64,000 nucleotides of DNA. Source: Paludibacter sp. UBA6032 (GTDB taxonomy: Bacteria; Bacteroidota; Bacteroidia; Bacteroidales; Paludibacteraceae). A program made the position numbers and the translations under genes. The notes beneath the pieces are model-generated. The model was not told where the DNA came from and searched no databases. It worked only from the letters and a program-made list of their open reading frames with translations. Within the stretch, counting starts at the first letter, position 1. Each line of letters starts with the position of its first letter. The stretch spans positions 38,960-102,959 of the forward strand of contig DIZI01000027.1 of assembly GCA_002427885.1 (NCBI GenBank). Reading direction: 5' to 3'. This document shows positions 43,548-53,311 of this stretch, one piece after another.

Positions 43548-46055
43548 ATGACAGTCAACTATTCAGAACAATTGCATAATGTTTTTCTTTACAGTTCACA
43601 GGAAGCAGAGCGTTTGGGCAACAATTATGTCGGTCCCGAGCATTTGTTGTTGGGAATTTTACGCAATGGTAGTGGTAAAGCCATCGATATTTTAAATAAG
43701 TCTCATGTAAGTTTAACTAAAATTAAACAAAGCATCGAAAGCCAGATTCGTACCGACCTTGAACCAAGCGGACAAGAGATTCCTAACCTGAAAAGTACTG
43801 AAAAAATTAAGAAAATAATGGAATTGGAAACACGTTCGTTGGCTGCAGAAACGGCTGATACGGAACATTTGTTGTTGGCCATTCTGAAAGAAAAAAACAA
43901 TATGGCCGGTGATTTATTGATTGCTGAGCATTTGACATACGAGCAAGCCAAGGCATTTATTGAACAACCGGAAATAATCATGGGTTCAAGTTTTCAGGAT
44001 GAAGATGATGAAGATGACGATCCCCGCCGTAAAAAGAAATCAACTCAGGGCTCTTCCGGAGCCAAACAAAGCGATACACCTGCTCTGGATACTTTTGGAA
44101 CGGATATTACTAAGGCTGCACTCGAAAACCGACTCGATCCGATAGTAGGTCGAAATCGTGAAATTGAACGTCTGGCTCAAATTCTGAGTCGTCGTAAAAA
44201 GAATAATCCGGTACTTATCGGAGATCCGGGTGTAGGTAAATCGGCCATTGTGGAAGGTTTGGCCTTACGAATTATACAACGCCGGGTGTCGCGTGTTTTA
44301 TTCGATAAACGTGTTGTTTCATTGGATATGGCTTCAATTGTAGCCGGGACAAAATACCGTGGTCAGTTCGAAGAACGTATCAAAGCCATTTTGAATGAAT
44401 TGTCGAAAAATACGGATGTCATTCTTTTTATCGACGAAATACATACCATTGTGGGTGCCGGTGGTGCACCCGGTTCGCTGGATGCTGCCAATATGCTTAA
44501 ACCTGCTTTGGCAAGGGGCGAAATTCAATGTGTTGGAGCAACAACGCTGGATGAATATCGCAAAAGCATTGAAAAAGACGGAGCATTGGAACGTCGTTTC
44601 CAAAAAATAATGGTTGATCCGACTACTGCCGATGAAACCTTACAGATCTTGGAAAATATTCAGGATCGTTATGAATATCACCACAACGTACGTTACACAC
44701 CCGAAGCGATTAAAGCCTGTGTGCATCTGACAGACCGGTATATTACCGACCGTTGTTTCCCTGATAAAGCGATTGATGCTTTGGATGAAGCCGGTTCGCG
44801 TGTCCATATCGGTACCGTTTCAGTTCCTGCTGAAATTGAGGAACTTGAAAAACGAATTGAAGAATTACGGAAGGAAAAAATGAAAGTACTTTCCGATCAG
44901 AAATATGAATTGGCAGGTCCGATCCGCGATCAGGAAAAACAAACACAATACCAGTTGGAAGATGCTGTGAAACGTTGGGAAGAGGAAGCACAACTTCATC
45001 CAGAAACTGTTGATGAAGAACAGGTGGCTGAAGTAGTAGCCATGATGTCGGGTATTCCTGTTCAACGGATAGCACAGGCTGAAGGACTCAAATTGCGCCT
45101 TATGAAGGAAGTCCTTCAAAACCGGGTTATCGGTCAGGATGAAGCGGTAAATAAGGTTGTGAAAGCTATTCAACGAAACCGGATTGGTTTGAAAGATCCG
45201 AATAAACCGATTGGCTCATTTATCTTCCTGGGACCTACAGGTGTTGGAAAAACGCATTTGGCAAAAGTTTTGGCTGAATTTATGTTTGACAGTTCCGACT
45301 CGTTGATACGTGTGGATATGAGTGAATACATGGAAAAATTCAGTGTTTCGCGACTGATAGGAGCACCTCCGGGATATGTAGGGTATGAAGAAGGCGGACA
45401 GTTGACTGAAAAAGTGCGAAGGAAACCTTATTCCATCATTTTACTCGACGAAATTGAGAAAGCACATGCCGATGTATTTAATATCCTGCTTCAGGTTATG
45501 GACGAAGGTCGTTTGACCGATAGTCTGGGTCGTCGTATTGATTTTAAAAATACGATTATTATCATGACTTCCAATGTGGGAACTCGTCAGTTGAAGGACT
45601 TTGGAAAAGGAGTAGGATTTACAGTTTCTACAACATCAGAGGGTGATGCTGAATTCTCCAAAAGTGTCATTCAAAAAGCTTTGAATAAAACATTTGCGCC
45701 CGAATTTCTGAACCGGGTGGATGATGTGGTCATGTTCGATCAATTGAGCAAAGAATCGATCGCCAAGATTATCGATTTGGAATTGAAAGGTTTATTTGGC
45801 CGCGTAATCGGTATGGGTTACAAAATGGAACTCACACCCGAAGTAAAGGATTATATTGCGGAAAAAGGATACGATGTGCAATTCGGTGCGCGTCCGTTGA
45901 AGCGTGCCATTCAAAAATATCTGGAAGACGAGCTGGCAGACGTAGTATTGGCTGGTGGACTGGAACCCGGTGATACTATTTTGATGGTTCTTGATCCGGA
46001 AACAAAGATTATCAAGGCTCAAATAGTGAAACCTATAGTTGCATTGCCCGAATAA
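43548..46055 (+). CDS. clpC: ClpC-type AAA+ unfoldase of the Clp protease
   Basis: An 835-residue Hsp100 protein. Clp-N double repeats at about 3-145; AAA1 with Walker A GDPGVGKS near residue 225 and Walker B VILFIDEIHT; a UVR-like middle segment near 430-470; AAA2 with Walker A GPTGVGKT near 563 and Walker B IILLDEIEKA. A GKGVGF sequence near residue 685 is the position of the ClpP-docking loop in ClpC/ClpA. The shorter middle domain distinguishes it from the disaggregase ClpB. It unfolds substrates for ClpP in the cytosol. Between residues 150 and 170 is a run of acidic residues followed by a basic cluster, a linker likely of low complexity. Confidence 0.94.
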   Translation: MTVNYSEQLHNVFLYSSQEAERLGNNYVGPEHLLLGILRNGSGKAIDILNKSHVSLTKIKQSIESQIRTDLEPSGQEIPNLKSTEKIKKIMELETRSLAAETADTEHLLLAILKEKNNMAGDLLIAEHLTYEQAKAFIEQPEIIMGSSFQDEDDEDDDPRRKKKSTQGSSGAKQSDTPALDTFGTDITKAALENRLDPIVGRNREIERLAQILSRRKKNNPVLIGDPGVGKSAIVEGLALRIIQRRVSRVLFDKRVVSLDMASIVAGTKYRGQFEERIKAILNELSKNTDVILFIDEIHTIVGAGGAPGSLDAANMLKPALARGEIQCVGATTLDEYRKSIEKDGALERRFQKIMVDPTTADETLQILENIQDRYEYHHNVRYTPEAIKACVHLTDRYITDRCFPDKAIDALDEAGSRVHIGTVSVPAEIEELEKRIEELRKEKMKVLSDQKYELAGPIRDQEKQTQYQLEDAVKRWEEEAQLHPETVDEEQVAEVVAMMSGIPVQRIAQAEGLKLRLMKEVLQNRVIGQDEAVNKVVKAIQRNRIGLKDPNKPIGSFIFLGPTGVGKTHLAKVLAEFMFDSSDSLIRVDMSEYMEKFSVSRLIGAPPGYVGYEEGGQLTEKVRRKPYSIILLDEIEKAHADVFNILLQVMDEGRLTDSLGRRIDFKNTIIIMTSNVGTRQLKDFGKGVGFTVSTTSEGDAEFSKSVIQKALNKTFAPEFLNRVDDVVMFDQLSKESIAKIIDLELKGLFGRVIGMGYKMELTPEVKDYIAEKGYDVQFGARPLKRAIQKYLEDELADVVLAGGLEPGDTILMVLDPETKIIKAQIVKPIVALPE

Positions 46056-46076
46056 AGGTTCAAATAATAAACAAAA

Positions 46077-46112
46077 AATTCCCGCTACATAAAAATGTAG
46101 CGGGGATTTTTT
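46077..46112. terminator. terminator between clpC and the S41 peptidase gene
   Basis: Stem CCCGCTACAT / ATGTAGCGGG with a 4-base loop AAAA, extended outward by three further base pairs including one G-T, then a T run on the plus strand; the A run on the left side allows termination on the minus strand as well. Confidence 0.9.
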
Positions 46113-46141
46113 GTTGTCGTTTTTAATAATACGTTTCCAGC

Positions 46142-47599
46142 CTATTTCTTGTTCCGGTTTAAATAACTTTCAATCGATTTATTTCTTACAACCAGCCCGT
46201 TGCGCTTCGGTTTGAAATCGATGGAGGATTTCCACAACATGCGGTTTACGGGAGCTGATTTTGCAGCACTGCTTTGAACACCCGATATCCGGCTGATTGC
46301 TTTACCCAGCATCGCTTCGCGTGTGTCGCCCAATTGATAGGAATAATCATCCTCCACCCTGAAGTCAGGAGCAAATCCATCGGTAAAGTCGCTTTGATGA
46401 TCCGTGTTGAAGTATTTCAGAATGATAGGTAAAATAGCCCATTGATTTTTGGTATTTTGATCATCATTCACGAGGGTTGATCCCACGTTTTTTCCCACGG
46501 TAGTATCACCAATAAGCACACAGGGAAGAAATGGTTTCAATCCATTGATGACCATTTCACTGGCCGAAGCAGTACCATTACTGGTCAGAAAGAAAATACG
46601 TTGCAAATTATTCCCGACATTTTCAATGGAATATGATTGTGTATTTGGATTGGTAATCACTATGTTTGTGGCGAAATTGTTTATAAACGGATTCTCGTTG
46701 TATTGTTTTTTAAAATCCGCGCTATTAAAATAATCGGTGTAGTTCTGGTTATATTCAATATATGAGAACACTTTATCGGAAGTGAGATTTGGAACCAACA
46801 TACTCGCCAGATTGATTGCCGATGACATAGCACCCCCATGATTGTATCGTAAATCAATAATTAATTCCGAAATGTTGTCCTGTTTAAATTTCTCAATGGT
46901 ACTGTTGAGTTCCAAATCATATTTCATCGATTTGTCACCGGAATCGCCGGTAAAAAAGTTATAGATCAGATAGCCGATTTTTTTATTCTGAACGGTATAA
47001 ACTGTATCCAGATAGATGGGATCTTCCTGATAATTAGCCGATTTATTTAACGTTACTGCAGCTTTGTCATAAAACGATCCGTTTTGATACGTTGAAAAAG
47101 TGACACTTGCACTTGCTGAACTATCCGAGAAGTAATTGATCAGATTGCTGTAGTTGGTCATGGTTATTTGTTGCCCGTTGATTTTTCGAAAAATATCCCC
47201 CCGTTTTATTCCTAAACTTGCGGCGGGAGTTCCGGGTTTCAGATACAAAACGATTCCCAGTACATTATCGTTGGTTGAACTTTCTTTGTATAACTGAAAG
47301 TTAAATCCGATTTCGGAAGTACTCACCCCGTTCAGTTCGTTTAGAATATTCTGATAACTTTCGAATATGGCCGAAAACCGGTCATCTTTATATTTCAACG
47401 TTTTGAAATAATCATTCGGATTCTCGTAAGTGCTCTGAGAAGCCGGCAATTTAGTATTCCAGTAATATAACGCATCCATATTCTGGTAAACCCAGTCATT
47501 TACGTACTTGTACAATTCCTGGGTGTCTGTGAGTTTGGTGTCGTCTTTACAGTTCACGAATAATAAACCGACACATAAAAAAAAGAGCATTCGTTTCAT
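46142..47599 (-). CDS. S41 (C-terminal processing) peptidase lipoprotein
   Basis: A 485-residue protein. Lipoprotein signal with lipobox LFVNC (residues 13-17), so it is anchored to the outer-membrane inner leaflet or surface. A PDZ-like domain lies about 108-185 (LKPGTPAASLGIKRGDIFRKING). The catalytic S41 domain is about 200-440: IIDLRYNHGGAMSSA, the nucleophile Ser within TASASEM near residue 345, and GDTTVGKN with the catalytic Lys/Asp region after it. It processes or degrades periplasmic proteins. The C-terminal region (KSAPVNRMLWKSS) is basic. A single gene with terminators nearby. Confidence 0.9.
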   Translation of the reverse strand: MKRMLFFLCVGLLFVNCKDDTKLTDTQELYKYVNDWVYQNMDALYYWNTKLPASQSTYENPNDYFKTLKYKDDRFSAIFESYQNILNELNGVSTSEIGFNFQLYKESSTNDNVLGIVLYLKPGTPAASLGIKRGDIFRKINGQQITMTNYSNLINYFSDSSASASVTFSTYQNGSFYDKAAVTLNKSANYQEDPIYLDTVYTVQNKKIGYLIYNFFTGDSGDKSMKYDLELNSTIEKFKQDNISELIIDLRYNHGGAMSSAINLASMLVPNLTSDKVFSYIEYNQNYTDYFNSADFKKQYNENPFINNFATNIVITNPNTQSYSIENVGNNLQRIFFLTSNGTASASEMVINGLKPFLPCVLIGDTTVGKNVGSTLVNDDQNTKNQWAILPIILKYFNTDHQSDFTDGFAPDFRVEDDYSYQLGDTREAMLGKAISRISGVQSSAAKSAPVNRMLWKSSIDFKPKRNGLVVRNKSIESYLNRNKK

Positions 47600-47957
47600 A
47601 AATGTTGGATATTTGAGTAATCTTTTCTAATATTAGATTCTATTTCGTTATTTTTCTCCTAAATCGGAATTTGATTCTGCTTAAACAAGAATCAACTATT
47701 TATAAATTTTCGCACCAAAGATAAAAACATTTATTTGAATTAACAGGATTTTTATTTACTTAATTTATGCGTGATGTGAAGATTTTTAATTTAATGAAAT
47801 TTGTTGGTTGGTTAGAGTCCGATAGGATAAAATGAAAATCCCTGCTACATTTGCTGTAGCAGGGATATTTAAAGTATGTACCTGTGAAATCGGGTACAAT
47901 AGTGCAAATCATGCGCACTTTTGGTTTTTTTAACAGATTAGTAGCTTCGAGCCTGAT
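47600..47957. other. 358-bp spacer with terminator and promoter
   Basis: Contains the promoter-like TATCTTTG on the minus strand (47723-47716, 117 bases before the S41 peptidase start) and the terminator at 47838-47866 belonging to the HTH fusion gene. Nothing else recognised. Confidence 0.5.
47838..47866 (-). terminator. terminator of the HTH-NTF2-like fusion gene
   Basis: A perfect 12-bp stem ATCCCTGCTACA / TGTAGCAGGGAT with a 5-base loop, followed on the minus strand by TTTTCATTTT. The GCTACA core resembles the clpC terminator. Confidence 0.82.
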
Positions 47958-48695
47958 TTATTTACTATCTGATATACCATTAACCATTAACCATTTGCCT
48001 TTTGAAAGGTGCCATTCGGTTAAGTATTCACCTTCAAAATCACCGCCGGAATAAAGGCTTACAACCCAACGCCCTTTTTCAACGGCTATCGAATCGCTTA
48101 TACTGATGGACAGAATACTCAACTCTTTAAACCTGTATCGTCTTGATTCGGAGCTTAAGTAATCATGAATAAACGATTTTCCACAGCCTTTTGCAACCAG
48201 GCAGGCATCGTCTCTGTATTGAGTCATTATTGAATCAATTTTTCCATCATTGAACCAACGAATATACTCTTTATTCGATTTCTCAATTATCTTCGTGACA
48301 TTTGCCTTTGTCTGTGCATGGCTTTCGGTACAGACTGAAAAAAGAACAAAGCCGACGACTAAAACCGCAGAGGATAAAACTGTTATTTTTTTCATTTTGT
48401 TTGTTTTTAAATTAAATAAATCAATTAAATATTTATAAAGTTGCCCGAGCCATTTGGAAACGATAAATAGGATTTTATCCAATTTACCGGATGTATTTTC
48501 AGGAGAATCATAAATATCATAATCGAGTGCCGCAAAAATGATCTTCAAAGTGTAACTTCGGGGTGATACATCGCCGGCTTCAATCCGTTGAAGGGTTCTC
48601 ACACTGATATTACATTTTTCCACCAGCTCATCTTGTGTAAAGCCCTTGGCTTTTCGAAGTTCAGCTATTTTTCTGCCTAAATCCGGTTGATTCAT
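47958..48695 (-). CDS. XRE-type HTH regulator fused through a signal-peptide-like helix to an NTF2-like domain
   Basis: Starting from ATG 48695 the product has 245 residues. Residues 1-60 are a Cro/C1-type helix-turn-helix (NQPDLGRKIAELRKAKGFTQ; VRTLQRIEAGDVSPRS). About 60-95 is an amphipathic linker. At residue 101 the sequence MKKITVLSSAVLVVGFVLFS starts a complete secretion signal with cleavage-like SHAQ, followed by a DUF4440/SnoaL-like NTF2 domain (125-245). The DNA just before that internal ATG (48395) is A-rich, like a normal Bacteroidetes translation start, so the frame may yield two proteins or be a fusion in which the signal peptide has become a membrane anchor. An upstream TTG extension is rejected because the HTH begins at the ATG. 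Confidence 0.8.
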   Translation of the reverse strand: MNQPDLGRKIAELRKAKGFTQDELVEKCNISVRTLQRIEAGDVSPRSYTLKIIFAALDYDIYDSPENTSGKLDKILFIVSKWLGQLYKYLIDLFNLKTNKMKKITVLSSAVLVVGFVLFSVCTESHAQTKANVTKIIEKSNKEYIRWFNDGKIDSIMTQYRDDACLVAKGCGKSFIHDYLSSESRRYRFKELSILSISISDSIAVEKGRWVVSLYSGGDFEGEYLTEWHLSKGKWLMVNGISDSK

Positions 48696-48805
48696 AATTC
48701 TCTGAAAATTTTGAGCAAAATTAAATATATATTTAAAAACATTCAACGACTTTTGCGGTCATTCTCCTGACATTTGAACGACATTAATTAATCTACTCCA
48801 TAAAG

Positions 48806-48831
48806 CTCCCGTTAGTTATCAGGACGGAATT
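48806..48831. repeat. diverged copy of the palindromic interspersed element
   Basis: CTCCCGTTAGTTATCAGGA followed by AATTGCAAT repeats the order of the element at 36600-36629 with substitutions that break the first palindrome; ATTGCAAT is still self-complementary. It is between the HTH fusion gene and ppc. Confidence 0.5.
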
Positions 48832-48897
48832 GCAATCTCAAAACATTTATATTCAACTATTTATAGTTAGTTTACGTATTGTATTGGATTGTATAAT

Positions 48898-51666
48898 TTA
48901 TCCTGTAAAGCCAATGGCGCCGGCAATGGCATTTATACAGCGCAACAATTCAAATAAAATGGGATTGGCTTCGGCTGTGTTTCCGTCTTCGGAATACTGC
49001 CGCCACTTTTTCAATAAACGAATTTGATGTTCATGCAAAGGTTCCATTGCCTCGGCCCGAAGCAAGGTAGAATAGTAATGGTTTTCACGCCGTTGCGAAA
49101 TGGGTACATTCAAGACAATATCAAGCATACGTCTGGTTCGCAAAAACTCGTCGGTCATAAGCGTAACAAAGTCTGAACTCTGCGGAACATCTGCAGCAAG
49201 AAGGGCATATTTTCTGAAAATAACTTCGTCGGATGACGCCAGACTCGAATCGATATTTGTAAGCACGTAGCGAATAAAAGAGTCCGTTTTCACAGCCTTT
49301 TTAAACCGTTCGAATTTATCAGGGTCCTGCATTTGCATAGTTTCGAGCGTAGTGCCCACGCCGTACCAACCGGTGATATTAAACCGGCATTGGCTCCAAC
49401 TGAAAACCCACGGTATGGCTCTCAGGTCGGAGAGACTGCGAGTACCGGTCCGCCTCGATGGACGGCTGCCGATTTTACTTTGCTCGATGGCGTCGATGGG
49501 TGTGGCTTTTTCGTAAAACTGAATAAAACCGGGCTTTTGCGTCAACTCTTTATAAACAATTCTACTTTTTGCGGCCAGATAATTAAGTTCTGATGCCAAC
49601 TCGTGTTCTCTGGATTCAGCGGTATTTTGCAACATAGTAGCGGCAAGTGTACCTGCAGCTAATAATTCGAGGTTGTAGACCGCATTATTTTTATTCGCGT
49701 ATTTTCGTTCTATGGTTTCGCCCTGTTCGGTCAAACGTATATCACCATTGATAGAATGTGGCGGCAATGCCCGCAGGAACCAGTGTGTAGGCCCGGCTCC
49801 ACGGCTTATGGAACCTCCTTTTCCATGAAAGAACCGTATTTTTACCTGATGTTTTTTTCCTACTTCAATCAATTTGGATTGGGCCTCATAAAGAAACCAC
49901 TGACTGGCAAAAATTCCTCCATCTTTATTGCTATCGCTGTAACCGATCATAACCTGCTGAACGGGTTCTTCTAACAAACTCAGTTCTTGCTGTAACCTGA
50001 GGCTGTTTCTTGTAACGGGATGCGAAAGAAATTCATCCAGAATGAGATGACTCTGTTTTAAATCTTCAATGGTTTCGAAAAGGGGCACAACGGGCAGGGT
50101 GGAAGCCAGACCATCGGGAGTATTCAGCATTAAACCGGCTTCGCGTTCCAATAAATAAACCAGCAGCAAATCGGTCACATCGCGGGTCATACTCACGATT
50201 AAAGAACCCAATGCTTCCTGGCCGTAGGTTTTTATATGTTCTCTGATGATCCTGTATGAATCGACTACTGCTTTGGCTTCGTTGCCCAATTCCATACTGG
50301 GATGAGTAAAAGGACGACTTGAATCCAATTCTTTGTCGATGTAAATTAATCTTTCGGAAGTGTTGGAATTTAAAAATTCTTCACCGTTCAATTGGGCAGC
50401 GTCCATAAGTTGTGACAGAGCACGCTCATGGAATTCACTGTTTTGGCGGATGTCGAGTTTTGCCAGATGAAATCCGAAAGTGCTTACAATCCGGATGGAA
50501 TCGTTCACATCGGCAAAGGCAATCTCTGTGGCACCGTATTGAATAAGACCCTGTTGCAGAATATATAAATCGGCAATAAGTTCAACAGGGAATTTATAAC
50601 TGATGTTTTCTTCATTAAGGGTTTGAATATGTCCTTCAAAAAGCGTAACCGGCATTTTGGAAATAACAAATTCCAGGTATTGTTTGAAAGCCTCGCTTTT
50701 GTAGAATATTTTATTGCTTCCCCGGATTTCTTTTATTTCAGTCAGCAAGCTATTGTAGCGTACCTGAAAGTCGGAAGATAATTGTTCGGCCAATGTATTA
50801 AAACTCAGGTTCTTTTGTAAAACCATCAGTTCATTCTTAATCACCTGAAAAGCTTTCAGTCTTAGTTTCTGAAAAGTTATACGTGTGACTTCGGCCGTAA
50901 CCAGAGGATGTCCATCCCGGTCACCACCCACCCAATTACCAAATGTTATTCTAGGGAAATGGGATGCTTCCCGGATTAACTGCGGGTCAAATCCTACTTC
51001 CTCCCAGGCCTGAATAAGATGGCGGTCATGATGTTTTATTACGTCAGGGAAAACCTGCGTCAGATAGTGGGTGATATTATCGAGTTCGGAACCAACATCG
51101 GGTTTCTCAGTATATACATCCGAAATCCGCCAAATACGGTGTAAAGCAATTTTAATATTGTTTCGTATTTCGTTTTGCTCCATTTTGCTGTACATCTTGT
51201 TTTCCTTATTCACAACCAGTAAATAAAGATTACGCAGATGTTCGAGCATCACCGTTCTTTTGGCCTCGGTAGGATGGGCCGTTAATACAGGTTCTACGTG
51301 GATATGGGGCAGAGTGCTAAGTATTTCTTCCGGTGTGAATCCCTTGTCTTTCAGCAGATGCAAATTTTGTGACCACAAACCGTTAATCCCCGCCAACGAA
51401 AACTCATCTTCTCTTTTACGTCGGTTTTGTACTGCTCCATTTACTTCAGCTATATTAAGTAATTGAAAACAGGTGGAATAAAGCTGAAGATGTTTCCCGG
51501 TATATGTTTTGGTTTTAAAATCTAACGAGGGATTAATCCATGGTATGTCTTTAGCGAGCTCCGATTCGCCGGATTCGATGAGCACTTCTCTTAAACAAAT
51601 TAAAAGAAATTCGAGATCATCGTACGGTTTTGCCAGCTTGTCCTTAACTAATTCTAATGTGTTCAT
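48898..51666 (-). CDS. ppc: phosphoenolpyruvate carboxylase
   Basis: A 922-residue enzyme fixing bicarbonate onto phosphoenolpyruvate to give oxaloacetate. Visible catalytic elements: the essential His in VLTAHPTEAKR (about residue 130), GNWVGGDRDGHPLVT (about 245), GYSDSNKDGGIFASQW (about 575) and RFFHGKGGSISRGAGPTH (about 610). The C-terminus ends GFTG instead of the more usual NTG. It replenishes oxaloacetate for succinate/propionate fermentation and amino acids; many Bacteroidales use PEP carboxykinase for this step, so its presence is informative. It stands as a single gene. Confidence 0.97.
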   Translation of the reverse strand: MNTLELVKDKLAKPYDDLEFLLICLREVLIESGESELAKDIPWINPSLDFKTKTYTGKHLQLYSTCFQLLNIAEVNGAVQNRRKREDEFSLAGINGLWSQNLHLLKDKGFTPEEILSTLPHIHVEPVLTAHPTEAKRTVMLEHLRNLYLLVVNKENKMYSKMEQNEIRNNIKIALHRIWRISDVYTEKPDVGSELDNITHYLTQVFPDVIKHHDRHLIQAWEEVGFDPQLIREASHFPRITFGNWVGGDRDGHPLVTAEVTRITFQKLRLKAFQVIKNELMVLQKNLSFNTLAEQLSSDFQVRYNSLLTEIKEIRGSNKIFYKSEAFKQYLEFVISKMPVTLFEGHIQTLNEENISYKFPVELIADLYILQQGLIQYGATEIAFADVNDSIRIVSTFGFHLAKLDIRQNSEFHERALSQLMDAAQLNGEEFLNSNTSERLIYIDKELDSSRPFTHPSMELGNEAKAVVDSYRIIREHIKTYGQEALGSLIVSMTRDVTDLLLVYLLEREAGLMLNTPDGLASTLPVVPLFETIEDLKQSHLILDEFLSHPVTRNSLRLQQELSLLEEPVQQVMIGYSDSNKDGGIFASQWFLYEAQSKLIEVGKKHQVKIRFFHGKGGSISRGAGPTHWFLRALPPHSINGDIRLTEQGETIERKYANKNNAVYNLELLAAGTLAATMLQNTAESREHELASELNYLAAKSRIVYKELTQKPGFIQFYEKATPIDAIEQSKIGSRPSRRTGTRSLSDLRAIPWVFSWSQCRFNITGWYGVGTTLETMQMQDPDKFERFKKAVKTDSFIRYVLTNIDSSLASSDEVIFRKYALLAADVPQSSDFVTLMTDEFLRTRRMLDIVLNVPISQRRENHYYSTLLRAEAMEPLHEHQIRLLKKWRQYSEDGNTAEANPILFELLRCINAIAGAIGFTG

Positions 51667-51751
51667 GTTTTTATTGGTAAGAACAAAACAATAATTCGAT
51701 TGTTTACAGCACTTCGAAAACTTTTTTTACTATCAGATAAGCGAATTGATA

Positions 51752-53275
51752 TTACAATCTTCTTGTCACACCGAAAGTAGGTACACTCTCGTGTTTATAA
51801 CGGTTTACGGCTGTCACCACAAAACAATAGTTTCCTCTTAATTTGTGATTGAGTTCGCGCAGGTTGAGACAATTTTCGGTCGTGCGAACCAATATATTGG
51901 CCGCATTATTCAAATCGCCCACTTTTTTACCCTTGAAAGCGTAAACCACGTAATAGGCAATTTGACAACCACCTTCTTCTTGCACTTCATCCCATAGCAG
52001 ATATGCATCCGATCTGTCTTTTACAATTCGGATATTTTGTGGTTGAGCTGATGGTTCACCCTGTATATTCCTGTTAACGGGACAAATAGCCGGATATTTA
52101 TACAAATTACTTTGCAAACTGTCGTTCAGCCCTTGTTTGTTTTTTAAAAATCCTTTCGCACTGAAATAGACGGCTCCATCAATTTGAGGATATAATTTAT
52201 TGACATTCAGTTGACGAATCAATTCATTCCCATTCCGCCAGGCAGCATTTGCATCGGACGAACCCAATTGGGAAGCATAGAGACCAATATATAAATTCTT
52301 ACCGTACGAATTTTCACTCCACCATTTGGCCAATACACTGTAATCGGCTACTTTTTTTCCGATTTCCCAATATAGTTGTGGAACCACATAGTCGATAGAT
52401 CCTTCTTTCAGCCATTTCAGAATATCAGCATAAAGGTCATCGTAATTTTGTACTCCGGCACGCGTTGCCGAGCCTTTTGAATCGACATTGTCGTTGCGCC
52501 AAACACCAAAAGGCGAGATGCCGAATTCTACCCAGGGTTTAATACTTTTGATGGTTTTTTGTAATTCTTCAATCACCATATTCACGTTGTTACGGCGCCA
52601 GTCGTCTTTTTGATCAGGACCAAATCCACGAGGGTTTTTCCGGAAAGTGGCTTCATCGGGAAATTCTTCACCGGCAACACGATAGGGATAAAAATAATCA
52701 TCGAAATGGATGCCATCAATATCGTAACGTTCCACCACATCTTCCACCACACTATTCAGGAACTCACGGGTTTCATCCAGACCCGGTTCGAAATAATACT
52801 TACCGCCATATTTTACATATAAATTTTTATTTTTGTAATATAAATTGTTTTTACTCAATATATTCAAGTTGTCGGAGTTCGTCACCCGGTAAGGATTTAA
52901 CCAAACATGTACTTCAATACAACGTTGGTGTGCTTCATTGATAATAAACTGTAGTGGGTCGTAATAGGGATCTGGTCTCTGACCCTGCTTTCCTGTAAGC
53001 CAATTCGACCAGGGTTCGAGTGAAGATGGATAAATTGCATCAGCTGTCGGACGAATCTGAACTACTATGGCGTTGATGTTATTCTGAACCAATTTATCCA
53101 ACATTGTTCTCATTTCATCGCGTTGAGCCTTTGATGTGAAATTTTGTTTGCTCGGCCAATCGATATTTGCTACGGTGGCAATCCAAACGGCACGCATCTC
53201 GCGTTTTTTTTGTTCAGCTGACAGATTGGAAAGAAGAAGAACGAATGAAAGAAGAAGAATGATTGTTTTTTTCAT
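51752..53275 (-). CDS. exported GHL10 (DUF187) family glycosidase-like protein
   Basis: A 507-residue exported protein, signal peptide 1-20. Residues about 25-370 are a glycosyl-hydrolase-like TIM barrel of the GHL10 (PF02638) family: RAVWIATVANIDWPSK, then NNINAIVVQIRPTADAIY, EVHVWLNPYRV and DGIHFDDYFYPY (the aspartates there are probable catalytic or structural acids). The last 90 residues look like a fibronectin type III domain. Members are related to Bacillus YngK; substrate is not settled but cell-wall or exopolysaccharide glycans are plausible. It follows the FAD/Fe-S dehydrogenase by 36 bases on the same strand. Confidence 0.88.
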   Translation of the reverse strand: MKKTIILLLSFVLLLSNLSAEQKKREMRAVWIATVANIDWPSKQNFTSKAQRDEMRTMLDKLVQNNINAIVVQIRPTADAIYPSSLEPWSNWLTGKQGQRPDPYYDPLQFIINEAHQRCIEVHVWLNPYRVTNSDNLNILSKNNLYYKNKNLYVKYGGKYYFEPGLDETREFLNSVVEDVVERYDIDGIHFDDYFYPYRVAGEEFPDEATFRKNPRGFGPDQKDDWRRNNVNMVIEELQKTIKSIKPWVEFGISPFGVWRNDNVDSKGSATRAGVQNYDDLYADILKWLKEGSIDYVVPQLYWEIGKKVADYSVLAKWWSENSYGKNLYIGLYASQLGSSDANAAWRNGNELIRQLNVNKLYPQIDGAVYFSAKGFLKNKQGLNDSLQSNLYKYPAICPVNRNIQGEPSAQPQNIRIVKDRSDAYLLWDEVQEEGGCQIAYYVVYAFKGKKVGDLNNAANILVRTTENCLNLRELNHKLRGNYCFVVTAVNRYKHESVPTFGVTRRL

Positions 53276-53311
53276 ATGAAACAGAATTACAGAAATAAAT
53301 GGTTTTAATAA

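Noticed and set aside
43548..46055. Annotating the AAA+ gene as clpB
   Set aside because: The middle region is short and UVR-like, and a VGF loop is present in the ClpP-docking position, as in ClpC.
48696..48746. TTG-started extension of the HTH fusion gene
   Set aside because: The HTH domain begins right at ATG 48695 and the extension adds a non-conserved stretch.
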